Assembly (NCBI GenBank): GCA_964513515.1
Contig: CAZEMP010000001.1
Span: forward strand, 62,001 to 126,000
Length of the DNA stretch: 64,000 nucleotides
Direction: 5' to 3'
Source: Bog-1340 sp964513515
GTDB lineage: Bacteria > Patescibacteriota > Minisyncoccia > Phycocordibacterales > GWA1-40-21
Under the pieces are notes generated by a model. The model searched no databases, was not told the DNA's origin, and was given only the letters and a program-made list of their open reading frames with translations. The translations under genes and the position numbers were made by a program. Positions 47,817 to 57,324 of this stretch are shown here, in pieces. How positions within the stretch are numbered: the stretch's first letter is position 1; every line of letters begins with the position of its first letter.

Positions 47817-48398
47817 TTATTTACGAACAAATAAAAATTCTTCATCAGGATTGAATTTAAAATTATTAGAACCACCTATCTGACCTAACCATAAATTATT
47901 ATCAAAAGTATTTAATCCACAAGTAAATAGTAAAGTTGAGTATTTAGTCTCTATTGCCTTAGTGGCAATCACTCTATCTTTGTCTTTTTTATAATTTAAG
48001 CAAATTTCAGTCACTAAGGTGGGTGGAACAAGTTCAAGTCCGTAATCTTCTTTCGCCTTTGTTATAATTTCCCAGTAAGTGTGAAATTTGTCATCGTCAA
48101 AAAGTTCGTTTACAGAAATAGAAACGATTTTATATGGATTTTTAGGTTTTTCTTTCCAATTTAATTCTTGTAACATTTCCTTGGCAGAATCACTTATTTT
48201 ATATCCCACAGAAACTAGTTTGTTGTTTGCTATTAAGATTGAATTAATTTCTGGATCAGGAGTAATATCTTTCTTGAATAGAAATTCTGGTTTCCTTTTA
48301 CTTTTTATGTTTATATTTTCTATTGGAGCAGAAAATTGAATTCCGTTATCTAGGAATTTTTCCTTACTATATTCTTCTTTTCCAAAAGGCCATTCCAT
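47817..48398 (-). CDS. MEWPFG paralogue 2
   Basis: Not recognised; 193 residues. Family blocks: MEWPFGKEEYSKEKFL, DITPDPEINSILIANNKLVS, YKIVSISVNELFDDDKFHTY, YGLELVPPTLVTEICLNY and C-terminal FLFVRK. Thirteen bases separate it from copies on both sides. AT-rich codons like the core, so an old duplication. Confidence 0.82.
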   Translation of the reverse strand: MEWPFGKEEYSKEKFLDNGIQFSAPIENINIKSKRKPEFLFKKDITPDPEINSILIANNKLVSVGYKISDSAKEMLQELNWKEKPKNPYKIVSISVNELFDDDKFHTYWEIITKAKEDYGLELVPPTLVTEICLNYKKDKDRVIATKAIETKYSTLLFTCGLNTFDNNLWLGQIGGSNNFKFNPDEEFLFVRK

Positions 48399-48411
48399 AT
48401 ATGTTTATTTT

Positions 48412-48975
48412 TTATTTACGAATAAAAAAGAACTGGTGCCAAGAACGCCAATAGTGATCATCTAGACCAGAGTCAACACCCAGAAAAGACTCACCGCCAG
48501 ATTCATTACAAAAGAATAGTCTTTGATCATCATACGCATCACTTATGGGTTCAATTGCGATAACCACTAAACCCACATCCTTAGAATAATTTTTTCTGAT
48601 ACTTGGAACAAGTTTTGCTGGTATTAGTTTTAATCCTTGTTTGTCTGCCTCTTCTTTTATTTCTTTATATGTATGGTCGGATTTATCTTTGAATAGTTGC
48701 TTGACCATTATTAGAGCCATGTCATATCTTTCTTTTAGTTCTTTTTTATAGTTTATATCAAATAGAAACGGTTTAGCATAATAACTTATTACGTGACCAT
48801 CTTTTTCAAGTTTTTGTATAGCTGTTTCTGCAGAAATTATTTCAGGATCTGGAGTTATTTCTTTCCATATAGGAGAATTTTCAGGTTTTTTAATAGATTC
48901 AAATGGTCTCATTTGAGTGTCACCAGTTGCTATTTCTAGTTTATTAATTTTTTCTTCTCCAAATGGCCATTCCAT
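48412..48975 (-). CDS. MEWPFG paralogue 1
   Basis: Not recognised; 187 residues, first of the tandem triplet. Family blocks: MEWPFGEEKINKLEIA, ITPDPEIISAETAIQKLE, YDMALIMVKQLFKDKSDHTY, KLIPAKLVPSIRKNYSKD, and FFFIRK at the end. No signal peptide. Spacing of 13 bases to the next copy indicates one operon. Confidence 0.82.
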   Translation of the reverse strand: MEWPFGEEKINKLEIATGDTQMRPFESIKKPENSPIWKEITPDPEIISAETAIQKLEKDGHVISYYAKPFLFDINYKKELKERYDMALIMVKQLFKDKSDHTYKEIKEEADKQGLKLIPAKLVPSIRKNYSKDVGLVVIAIEPISDAYDDQRLFFCNESGGESFLGVDSGLDDHYWRSWHQFFFIRK

Positions 48976-49041
48976 ATAAATATATTTTTAGTATTAAATT
49001 TTCTGTGTTTTCCTTATACTTATACGAAATACTTATACTAT

Positions 49042-50499
49042 TTATCCCTTCGGTCTCATGAAAGGGAAAATCTGACATTCACGAGCTGGCTTGTCAGAAA
49101 GAAAGCTGAAAAATCTTTCAGAGAGTCCAAAGCCACAGGTTGGTGGCATTCCGTACTCAAGTGCTTCAACAAAGTCATTGTCCATCATTTGCGCCTCATC
49201 ATCCCCTTCATCTCTCAACTTTGCTTGGTCTGTAAATCTTCCGAGTTGATCTATTGGATCGTTTAATTCGCTAAAACCTTTACCCATTTCTGATCCGGCA
49301 AGAATCACCTGGAATCTTTCAACAAGATTTTTATTTTTATCCATTCTTTTTGCCAATGGTTCCATCATCACTGGAACATTTACCAAAAATCCTGGTCCGG
49401 CTATTTGGCGTCTACAATATTTCCACAATGAATCAATTGCTCTATTTAAATTGAACCCTTTTCTGTCATATTCTATTTTTAAAGTTTGTAACTTCTTTTC
49501 TATCTCTGTTAATTTAGCGATAGTTACATCTATTCCTGTCTTTTCTTTTATCAAACTGACATAGTCGTATTTTTCCCATTTACCACCAAGATCTACTTCA
49601 AAATCTTTTATTTTAAATTTGAGTGTTCCAAAAGTTTTCTCTGCAATATGTTTATACATTTCTTCTACAAGCTTCATGCCGTCATTATAATCTGCATAAG
49701 CCCAATAGAACTCCATTTGAGCGTAATCCTGGAGATGTTCAGCATCAGCCCCTTCGTTTCTAAAGATTCTTCCGATTTCGTAGACTTTTGGAAAGCCGGC
49801 AACCATAAGGCGTTTGAGCCAAAGCTCCGGAGATATTCTCAAATAAACGTCCGTGTCATAAGCATTGTAATGAGTAACGAAAGGTCGAGCTTCTGCACCT
49901 CCGGCTGTATTTTCCAATACCGGTGTATCTACTTCCATAAAACCCCTCTCTTCAAGAAATTGTCTCATTGAGCTAAAAAACTTTGCTCTTTTTTCTATTG
50001 TATCTTTAACATCTTTGTTAAAAATAATATCCAAATATCTTTTTCTTAGTCTGTCTTCTTCATCCTGTATACCATGCCATTTTTCAGGTAATGGTCTTAA
50101 GCTTTTTGTAAGAATTTTCCAACCAACAACTTTTAGGGTCTTTTCTCCTCTTTTTGTTATGAAAAGTGAACCGTTTATTTCTATAAAATCCCCAATATCA
50201 ATTGTGTTTTGAAAAAGATCAAATAACTTTTCATCCATTTCATCTTTTTTTAGTAAGCCCTGAAATACTCCTGTACCATCATTTATATTTATAAATATCA
50301 AACCACCCTGGCCTCTTATGGCCATTATTCTGCCAACAAGATATACAGACTCTTTCTTAGAAATCTTTTCAAAATCAGCTATAACTTCTGAAAGATAATA
50401 GTCTCTTCTTGAGGTTGCTGGAAATGAATCCATACCAGCCTTTTCAAGGAGTTTTAATTTTTCTATTCTAATATTTTTTAATTCCTCAAAAGAAGACAT
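49042..50499 (-). CDS. lysS: Lysyl-tRNA synthetase, class II
   Basis: 485 residues: an OB-fold anticodon domain (YLVGRIMAIRGQGGLIFINI), motif 1 GFMEVDTPVLENTAGGAEAR with P, motif 2 FRNEGADAEHLQDYAQMEFY, and motif 3 near EYGMPPTCGFGLSERFFSFL. Ends RECQIFPFMRPKG, typical of the class II enzyme. Followed 16 bases upstream by greA on the same strand. Confidence 0.97.
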   Translation of the reverse strand: MSSFEELKNIRIEKLKLLEKAGMDSFPATSRRDYYLSEVIADFEKISKKESVYLVGRIMAIRGQGGLIFININDGTGVFQGLLKKDEMDEKLFDLFQNTIDIGDFIEINGSLFITKRGEKTLKVVGWKILTKSLRPLPEKWHGIQDEEDRLRKRYLDIIFNKDVKDTIEKRAKFFSSMRQFLEERGFMEVDTPVLENTAGGAEARPFVTHYNAYDTDVYLRISPELWLKRLMVAGFPKVYEIGRIFRNEGADAEHLQDYAQMEFYWAYADYNDGMKLVEEMYKHIAEKTFGTLKFKIKDFEVDLGGKWEKYDYVSLIKEKTGIDVTIAKLTEIEKKLQTLKIEYDRKGFNLNRAIDSLWKYCRRQIAGPGFLVNVPVMMEPLAKRMDKNKNLVERFQVILAGSEMGKGFSELNDPIDQLGRFTDQAKLRDEGDDEAQMMDNDFVEALEYGMPPTCGFGLSERFFSFLSDKPARECQIFPFMRPKG

Positions 50500-50514
50500 G
50501 TAGTGAGTATGTGA

Positions 50515-50982
50515 TTATTTTACATCTACAAGTTTATATTCCATCTTACCACTTGGAGAATTGAATGAGAAAAATTCACCTTTCTTTTTTCCCAAAACTG
50601 CAGAGCCTATTGGTGATCTATTAGATATTTTACCAGAAGCTAGATCTGATTCTGCTGATCCAACGATCATAAGAGTCATCTTTTTAGAGCCATCCTTCTT
50701 CTCCACTACAACAGTACTACCTATCACAGCATGATCGCCGTGCTTTTCTTCAACCATTGTTGTATTCTTCAAAATTTCTTCGAGTTTAGAAATTCTCTCT
50801 TCAATATCTGCTTGTCTATTTCTAGCTTCATGATATTCAGCATTCTCGGAAAGATCTCCAAGATCACGTGCATAGTCTAGCGCTTCAGCAACTTCTTTTC
50901 TTTTAACATTCTTCAAATCCTTAAGCTCACTCATCAATTCTTCATATTTCTTTTTTGTAAGATATTCTCTTCTTTCTTCCAT
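50515..50982 (-). CDS. greA: Transcription elongation factor GreA
   Basis: 155 residues: N-terminal coiled-coil hairpin YLTKKKYEELMSELKDLKNV with the acidic tip DYARDLGDLSENAEYHEARN that rescues backtracked RNA polymerase, then the FKBP-like domain (SDLASGKISNRSPIGSAVLG). Leads the greA-lysS operon. Confidence 0.97.
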   Translation of the reverse strand: MEERREYLTKKKYEELMSELKDLKNVKRKEVAEALDYARDLGDLSENAEYHEARNRQADIEERISKLEEILKNTTMVEEKHGDHAVIGSTVVVEKKDGSKKMTLMIVGSAESDLASGKISNRSPIGSAVLGKKKGEFFSFNSPSGKMEYKLVDVK

Positions 50983-51005
50983 ATTTTTGAGGATTTAAAT
51001 TAATA

Positions 51006-51031
51006 AAACTTGCAAATATTTTAGCAAGTTT
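51006..51031 (-). terminator. Intrinsic terminator after mrdA
   Basis: The stem AAACTTGC / GCAAGTTT (51006-51013, 51024-51031) with T-runs on both strands, between greA and mrdA. Confidence 0.75.
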
Positions 51032-51074
51032 TTTTACTAAAGTCAAAGATAAGATTTATTTTCCAAATTAGAAT

Positions 51075-52778
51075 TTAATCCAAATATTCTGGTCTATTCA
51101 AAAACATCCAATCTAAAACCTGTCTCATTACATAAACACCACCAATAGTATTTTCCACTGGACCCTTCTCCATTATGACAGCAAAAGCATATCGCGGATT
51201 ACTGTATGGAAAAAAGCCAGTCACCCAAGAATTAACAAATTGTTTTTTTGATCCAAGCTCTGCTGTTCCTGTTTTAGCACCCAAAGTAAAATATCCAGTA
51301 TTTAAACCAGAAGCGGTACCTTGCTCTACTGCGAGCTTCATACCCTCTCTAGCAACTTTAAAATAACTTTGATCCAAATTCAGCTGAACAAAATTATCTT
51401 TGTTACCATCAAGTAATATAGATGGTTCTAACAATTTTCCATTATTTGCTACACTTGCTACGGCTCTAACGGCCTGTATTGGAGTAACCTGAAAGCCATA
51501 CTGACCAATTGAAGTGTGGTAGGTATTTCCAATATTCCATCTTTCCCCATCAAAATTTTTTGCCTTCCACTGCGGATCAGGAATAACTCCAGACACACCA
51601 CTAAAAAAACCTTCTTTTATGTTCTGACCAAAACCAAACATACTCATATATTTATCTATTAAAGTGATACCTAAACCTTTTTGTCCCTCATAACCACCGC
51701 CAATTTCATAAAAATAGACATCTGAAGAAACGGCTATTGCCTCTCTCATATCCACCCATCCATGCACTTTCCAATCCTTAAATACTGAAGGATGTAATGG
51801 ATCATAAATATTTGGAATTGAAATGGAGCCGGTACTTAATATTTTCTTCTTTGGGTCAATAATTTTTTCAGATAAAGCAGCAATTGATATATATGGCTTT
51901 AAAATAGAACCGGGGGTATAAAGACCATTAATCACTCGATCTAAAAATGGATTATTCTTATTATTTAAAAAAATATTTATAGCCGATACATTTTTACCAT
52001 CTGTTAATATTTGTGAATCATATTCAGGATAACTCGTCATAGACAATATTTCCCCAGTTTCTACATCCATTATTACTCCGGCTCCTCCAGTAAAACCAGT
52101 TTTTCTTGCTAGATCTAATATAACTTTATACATATAACTCTGTAATTCAGAATCAATAGACAGTTTAATATCAGTACCGTCTTGTGCCTGTCTAACGACA
52201 CTTTCAGACTGGAGTTGGCCCCTTGCATCAACCTCAACTATCCTCAAACCATTCTTGCCAGAAATAGAATTATCATAATACTTTTCGACACCATCTTTAC
52301 CTATATAGTCTTCATTATAATAAAAACCCGAACTGTCCTTTGACGGATATTTTATATAACCTACAACATGTGATAATCCTGGTAAATCTAAATATTTTCT
52401 TAATGAAAAATCTGGATTGTCTTCACTTATTACGTTCCATGCTAATTTATTATTATTTCTATCATATATAATTCCTCTATTAGAAAAAACGAGTGTATTT
52501 TTTAACCTATTATTCTCACTTTTATCTAAATAAGTTTGACCATTAGTAACTTGTAAATCATATGCCCGAGCAAAAAAACCGATAAAAATTGTGAGACAAA
52601 ATACTCCAAAGAAAATAAATGTATTTGAAGATATTGGCTTTTCTAGCCTACCCTCAAATTGATTCACATCAAATTTGGGAAGATTTTCTGAATCTATAAA
52701 AATTTCATCAGGATCTATGTCTTTTATCCTGCTGCTATATCGGTTATTTTTAAAATATTCTCTTAATTTATTAAACAT
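51075..52778 (-). CDS. mrdA: Penicillin-binding protein 2 (elongation transpeptidase)
   Basis: 567 residues: one membrane helix near 54-72 (FIFFGVFCLTIFIGFFA), a pedestal domain, and the transpeptidase with TPGSILKPY (active serine), SSD motif AVSSDVYFYEIGGG and KTGTAELGSK. Partner of the RodA/MreBCD elongation complex. It is three bases downstream of the mreD-like gene, in the mreBCD-mrdA operon. Confidence 0.95.
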   Translation of the reverse strand: MFNKLREYFKNNRYSSRIKDIDPDEIFIDSENLPKFDVNQFEGRLEKPISSNTFIFFGVFCLTIFIGFFARAYDLQVTNGQTYLDKSENNRLKNTLVFSNRGIIYDRNNNKLAWNVISEDNPDFSLRKYLDLPGLSHVVGYIKYPSKDSSGFYYNEDYIGKDGVEKYYDNSISGKNGLRIVEVDARGQLQSESVVRQAQDGTDIKLSIDSELQSYMYKVILDLARKTGFTGGAGVIMDVETGEILSMTSYPEYDSQILTDGKNVSAINIFLNNKNNPFLDRVINGLYTPGSILKPYISIAALSEKIIDPKKKILSTGSISIPNIYDPLHPSVFKDWKVHGWVDMREAIAVSSDVYFYEIGGGYEGQKGLGITLIDKYMSMFGFGQNIKEGFFSGVSGVIPDPQWKAKNFDGERWNIGNTYHTSIGQYGFQVTPIQAVRAVASVANNGKLLEPSILLDGNKDNFVQLNLDQSYFKVAREGMKLAVEQGTASGLNTGYFTLGAKTGTAELGSKKQFVNSWVTGFFPYSNPRYAFAVIMEKGPVENTIGGVYVMRQVLDWMFLNRPEYLD

Positions 52779-52780
52779 AC

Positions 52781-53044
52781 TTAATACAATGATAATCTTA
52801 AAATAGTTTTTAATCTAAACGAAATCAAATAAACTATAAAGATAAGTAATGTTATTGAATAAGGAAAATTAATACCAAAAATACTTCCTCCGCTATATAA
52901 TAAGTCTAAAATGTAAGCAAAAATTATTGACTCAAAAAAATTATCTAAAGAAAAAATAAAAAACAATATCAAAACTATTGATAAATAAATGGGGAATAAA
53001 AAAACAGCAACTAACAAAAAAATGTTTGATAAAATTCTAATCAT
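52781..53044 (-). CDS. mreD: MreD-like small membrane protein
   Basis: 87 residues with three predicted membrane helices (ILSNIFLLVAVFLFPIYLS, FESIIFAYILDLLYSGG, SITLLIFIVYLISF). Far shorter than standard MreD (about 160). Assigned from position between mreC and mrdA and from topology; sequence similarity alone would not establish it. Overlaps mreC by 8 bases. Confidence 0.65.
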   Translation of the reverse strand: MIRILSNIFLLVAVFLFPIYLSIVLILFFIFSLDNFFESIIFAYILDLLYSGGSIFGINFPYSITLLIFIVYLISFRLKTILRLSLY

Positions 53045-53828
53045 TTTTATTAGACAATAAAACTTCCGCCCATTTAAGTTCAGAGATATTCACAGGATTT
53101 TTAAACAATACATCTTGAAAGGAATCTGCTTCCTTAAAATCTATTTTTTCTACTACACCAAATATATTTGGTGATATTGATGGCATAACTATAGAATCTC
53201 CCTCCTTTATATCCCCTTCTCTTGGCATTTCAATTTTAAAATTACCAGCCCCAAGACCTATTGCTTCTTTTTCAACATTATTATTCCCAATCAATACCTT
53301 CACTTTCTCTCCTGGTGATGAATATAATACAACCTTGGAAGTGTTGCTATAGACTTCAGAAATATAGCCAATAAATATATTTCCATCGACTAAAACTTTG
53401 TTTCCAATACTAACCCCATCTACTTCACCAATATCTATTATTAACGTATCGTAAGGTGACAAAAAAGGTTTTACTAATATTGTGGAAAGTATAAGTTTTT
53501 GATTTGATTTATTTCTATTTAAAATATTTTTCAAATCTTCATTCTCCTTTTTGATCAAATCGTACAAAGCATTTTTACTTTCATTCACTCGAATCTGATC
53601 TTTTAATAAAATATTTTCATTCAGAAGACTGATCTTTGAGTTCAGGATACTGATATTATCAACAAAAAAAGAACTAATGCTATTTTTTATTGCCCATACA
53701 GGAGTTCCTGTATTAAAAAGTATATTTCTTGTCCATGAAAAGTAGAAAATAATAATAAATAGTATTGGGATAACTGACCAATATATGTTTTTATTACTAT
53801 TATTTCTTTGGGGGAAGTTCGTCTTCAT
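53037..53828 (-). CDS. mreC: Rod shape-determining protein MreC
   Basis: 263 residues: one membrane helix (VIPILFIIIFYFSWTRN), a coiled coil (SILNSKISLLNENILLKDQI), then the two-barrel periplasmic domain with ILVKPFLSPYDTLIIDIGEV, GVSIGNKVLVDGN, SEVYSNTSKVVLYSSPG. Scaffold between MreB and the transpeptidase. Starts 29 bases inside the end of mreB. Confidence 0.93.
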   Translation of the reverse strand: MKTNFPQRNNSNKNIYWSVIPILFIIIFYFSWTRNILFNTGTPVWAIKNSISSFFVDNISILNSKISLLNENILLKDQIRVNESKNALYDLIKKENEDLKNILNRNKSNQKLILSTILVKPFLSPYDTLIIDIGEVDGVSIGNKVLVDGNIFIGYISEVYSNTSKVVLYSSPGEKVKVLIGNNNVEKEAIGLGAGNFKIEMPREGDIKEGDSIVMPSISPNIFGVVEKIDFKEADSFQDVLFKNPVNISELKWAEVLLSNKND

Positions 53829-54864
53829 TTTGTATCAATGATTCTTTATAAAGATCCATATTCTCTAGAATAATTCCAGTACCTCTAGCAACAGCAGTAA
53901 GTGGATCATCTACAAGATGTACTGGTATTTTTAAATACTCACTCAAAAGTTGATCTAGCCCCTTTATTAATGCTCCTCCACCAAAAAGATATATTCCTTT
54001 TTGCATAATATCTGTAAGAATTTCAGGTGGCGTGGTTTCTAAAACTTCTTTAGTAGCATCAACAAGACTTTCGATAGACGCAGATACGGCTTCTCTTATA
54101 TCTGAATCTGTCAAAATAACCTCTCTTGGCAATCCTGTGATTAAATCTCTACCTTTAATTGGAGACTCTAAATGATCGTCTGAAGACACTACACAACATA
54201 TAGCGAGTTTTATATTCTCTGCGGTTTTTTCCCCAATTAATATTTTAAATTCACTTCTAATGTAAGCGATAATATCATTATTTAATTTATCACCAGCGAC
54301 TCTTAGATTCTTTGACTTAACAATTCCGCCTAAAGATATAACGGCGATATCTGTAGTACCTCCTCCAATATCTATCACCATATTTCCTACAGGTGAATTT
54401 GTTGGTAAACGAATACCAATAGCTCCTGCCATTGGCTCTTCTACTATATGTACTTCGCGTGCTCCTGCATTTCTTGTTGCATCACGAACTGCACGTATCT
54501 CTACGTTTGTAACACCCGATGGAACTCCAACCACAACGCGCGGTCCAAGCATTTTTGGAGAAGCCTCTTCTGCTTTTTTAATTAGGTATGCGATCATTTC
54601 TTCCGTAACTTCAAAATCAGAAATAACACCATCAACAAGAGGTCTTATAGCAACTATGTGTGGAGGTGTTCTTCCCAACATTTCTTTTGCTTGTGTTCCA
54701 ACAGCTACCACTCTTCCTGTCTTTTGATTTAGTGCAACAACAGAAGGTTCATTGATAACAATACCCTTACCGGAGACATAAACTAAAGTGTTTGCGGTAC
54801 CGAGGTCTATACCAATATCATTGGATAAATGTTTATTTAATTTTGCTTTTATATTTTCAAACAT
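53800..54864 (-). CDS. mreB: Actin-like rod-shape protein MreB (first copy)
   Basis: 354 residues: phosphate 1 DIGIDLGTANTLVYVSGKG, NEPSVVALNQKTGRVVAVG, phosphate 2 MVIDIGGGTTDIAVISLGG, adenosine EILTDIMQKGIYLFGGGALI. Ends with a charged tail. Leads the mreB-mreC-mreD-mrdA operon. A second copy lies at 59504. Confidence 0.97.
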   Translation of the reverse strand: MFENIKAKLNKHLSNDIGIDLGTANTLVYVSGKGIVINEPSVVALNQKTGRVVAVGTQAKEMLGRTPPHIVAIRPLVDGVISDFEVTEEMIAYLIKKAEEASPKMLGPRVVVGVPSGVTNVEIRAVRDATRNAGAREVHIVEEPMAGAIGIRLPTNSPVGNMVIDIGGGTTDIAVISLGGIVKSKNLRVAGDKLNNDIIAYIRSEFKILIGEKTAENIKLAICCVVSSDDHLESPIKGRDLITGLPREVILTDSDIREAVSASIESLVDATKEVLETTPPEILTDIMQKGIYLFGGGALIKGLDQLLSEYLKIPVHLVDDPLTAVARGTGIILENMDLYKESLIQNEDELPPKK

Positions 54865-54866
54865 TT

Positions 54867-56126
54867 TTATTTGTATTCGTTTACAAAATCAAGAATTTCT
54901 TTTTCTTTCAAACTTAAGACTTTACCGTCTTTCCTTAATTTAATTTCAAACTCACCCTTTTCCAAACCCTTATCAGAAACAACAATTCTTATAGGCATAC
55001 CCATAAGATCTGAGTCATTAAACTTCTCGCCTGGACGTGCATCTCTATCATCATATAACACCGTAACGCCCGCTTTGACAAGCATATTGTAAAGCTTTAA
55101 AGATGTATCTTGAACTTTTTTATTCGTAGAACTTATCTCAACGATATGTACTTTAAATGGAGCAACAGAAGATGGCCAAACAATACCCTTATCGTCAGAT
55201 AATATTTCTACAATAGTACCCATCAATCTTCCTAGTCCAATACCGTAACTTCCCATTATTACTAATTTTTCTTCACCTTTTTCATTTTTATATTTCAAAT
55301 CAAACGGTTCAGAAAATCTAGTTCCGAGTGAAAAAATATTTCCTACTTCAATAGACTTTTTTTCAACAAGTTTCTCTTTTTTAAGATCTAAATTTTTTAA
55401 AATCTCTTCATCATATACTTCTTTGTTTACTGCAATCCCACTTTTTTCATCTAAATATATCGTATCTTCACCAGCATCTGTTATGGATTGAAATTCGTGA
55501 GAAAACTTTGAAAATGAACCGCCAGAAGCAAAAGTTAAATATGTTAAATCTCCTATACCAACTTTCTTGAAAATGTTTGAGTATGCTTCTTTTGCTTTTT
55601 CATAAAAATCATTATGCCCCTTTTCGTCCTTTGAAAATGAATATAGTGCTTTCCAATAAAATTCTCTTCCTCTTAATATTCCGGACTTACTTCTAGCTTC
55701 GTTTCTAAATATAGTTTTAAAATCATAAGGATAAACTGGCAAATCTTTATACGAACTTATATATTGCTTCAAAATATTTGAATATGCCTCTTCATTTGTA
55801 AAAGATAGACCAACCTCTCCACCATTTTTTAATTTTGTTTTAAACCAATTATCTACTACTTTGTCGTCCCATCTGTCAGATTTTTCCCAAATTTCTTTAT
55901 TTTGAAAAATAGATGTTTTCATTTCTATACCACCAATCTTGTCCATCTCTTCACGAATTATATTTTCAATATTTTTCATGACCTTGAGACCTAAAGGCAT
56001 ATAGTCATAAACACCAGCCATTTCTTTGTTTATAAATCCAGCACGAACAAGGAGATTCGCATTTTTTGATACTTCATCACGTGGACCCTCTTTACGGGTC
56101 TTAGTTAGCAACATTGATTGTCTCAT
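54867..56126 (-). CDS. proS: Prolyl-tRNA synthetase, mini form without editing domain
   Basis: 419 residues, class II. Motif 1 region LLVRAGFINKEMAGVYDYMP, motif 2 FRNEARSKSGILRGREFYWK, motif 3 GSYGIGLGRLMGTIVEIL, then an anticodon domain (VHIVEISS...VLYDDRDARPGEKFNDSD). The insertion (INS) domain of about 180 residues that edits mischarged Ala-tRNA in most bacterial enzymes is missing between motifs 2 and 3. Two bases from mreB. Confidence 0.95.
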   Translation of the reverse strand: MRQSMLLTKTRKEGPRDEVSKNANLLVRAGFINKEMAGVYDYMPLGLKVMKNIENIIREEMDKIGGIEMKTSIFQNKEIWEKSDRWDDKVVDNWFKTKLKNGGEVGLSFTNEEAYSNILKQYISSYKDLPVYPYDFKTIFRNEARSKSGILRGREFYWKALYSFSKDEKGHNDFYEKAKEAYSNIFKKVGIGDLTYLTFASGGSFSKFSHEFQSITDAGEDTIYLDEKSGIAVNKEVYDEEILKNLDLKKEKLVEKKSIEVGNIFSLGTRFSEPFDLKYKNEKGEEKLVIMGSYGIGLGRLMGTIVEILSDDKGIVWPSSVAPFKVHIVEISSTNKKVQDTSLKLYNMLVKAGVTVLYDDRDARPGEKFNDSDLMGMPIRIVVSDKGLEKGEFEIKLRKDGKVLSLKEKEILDFVNEYK

Positions 56127-56224
56127 ATGGCTTAAATACTACATTATTTTATAATAAAACAAAACCCTTGACCTAAGGTTGATTATTATGTTATTTATCA
56201 AAAAAATTGATTACTAAAATAAGA

Positions 56225-57322
56225 TTATAAAGTAAATAATCTTAAAATATCTTTGTATGTAATAAATAACATCAAGGTAATAAGGAGGATGAAACCGCTT
56301 AAGTTTAACCAGTTTGCAATCGCTGGTTTTATTTTTCTTCTAATTATTATCTCTATAAATACAAATAAAACTCTTCCTCCATCAAGTGCTGGAAAAGGAA
56401 CAAGATTAAGCATTGCGAGATTTATAGAAATCATTGCTATAAAACCCAATAAATATGATATGCCCATATCAGATGCTTGCCCTACCATACCAGCAATACC
56501 AACTGGTCCTGTAACACTAGATAATAAACTTCCATCACCGACAAATGCAGCGCCGATAAAACTATAAATTCCTTTGCTAATATTTAAAGCTTCGATAAAA
56601 GTTAGTTTTGCTCCCTCATAAAATGATCGGAAAAAACCAAACTTCACTGTACCAACCAAGCCCATAGAAATCCCTATCGCTTTTCTTCCTTCAACTACAC
56701 CCTCAGTGGCAATTACATTCACAGTACTTGTAGCATCACCTCTTTTATAATCTATTTTTATAGCATCTTTACTTTCAGCAATTACTTTTTGAACTTCTGC
56801 TACTAATGGTGAAATTATTTTTGTACTACCAGATTCAATACTTAAAATATTGTCACCTTCTTTTAATCCTGCGAGATCAGACGGTGAACCTTTTTGTACA
56901 GAAAGTATCATTACTGAAACATTTTCTGCCTTATCTCTATATTGATCTTCTATAGATGTAACAAGTCCAAAATTGAATGACATGGAAATGAGTAGCCAAG
57001 CAAAAATAATGTTCATTGAAATACCGGCTAGTAATACAACAATTTGTTTCCATTTTGAAGCGTTTACAAAGCTCCTCTCTGCATCTGGACCATTTAAGGA
57101 TTCGTCATCTGGATCTTCTCCAAATATTTTTACATAGCCACCGAGCGGTATCATATTCAAACTATAGTGTGTCTCACCAATTTTTTTACCAAAAATCTGT
57201 GGTGGAAAACCAATTGCAAATTCATCTACACGAATACCAAAAAATTTGGCTGTGGCAAAATGTCCAAGCTCATGAACAAATATGAGAAGGCCCAGTACGA
57301 TTATAAAAAGAATTACCGTCAT
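56225..57322 (-). CDS. rseP: Site-2 intramembrane protease RseP
   Basis: 365 residues, four membrane helices. Zinc motif VHELGHFATAKF in the first helix, one PDZ domain (VMILSVQKGSPSDLAGLKEG), and the second catalytic motif NLVPFPALDGGRVLF. Cleaves membrane-anchored regulators. Only one PDZ, as in many Gram-positive-type enzymes. Two bases before frr, likely an operon. Confidence 0.95.
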   Translation of the reverse strand: MTVILFIIVLGLLIFVHELGHFATAKFFGIRVDEFAIGFPPQIFGKKIGETHYSLNMIPLGGYVKIFGEDPDDESLNGPDAERSFVNASKWKQIVVLLAGISMNIIFAWLLISMSFNFGLVTSIEDQYRDKAENVSVMILSVQKGSPSDLAGLKEGDNILSIESGSTKIISPLVAEVQKVIAESKDAIKIDYKRGDATSTVNVIATEGVVEGRKAIGISMGLVGTVKFGFFRSFYEGAKLTFIEALNISKGIYSFIGAAFVGDGSLLSSVTGPVGIAGMVGQASDMGISYLLGFIAMISINLAMLNLVPFPALDGGRVLFVFIEIIIRRKIKPAIANWLNLSGFILLITLMLFITYKDILRLFTL

Positions 57323-57324
57323 GT

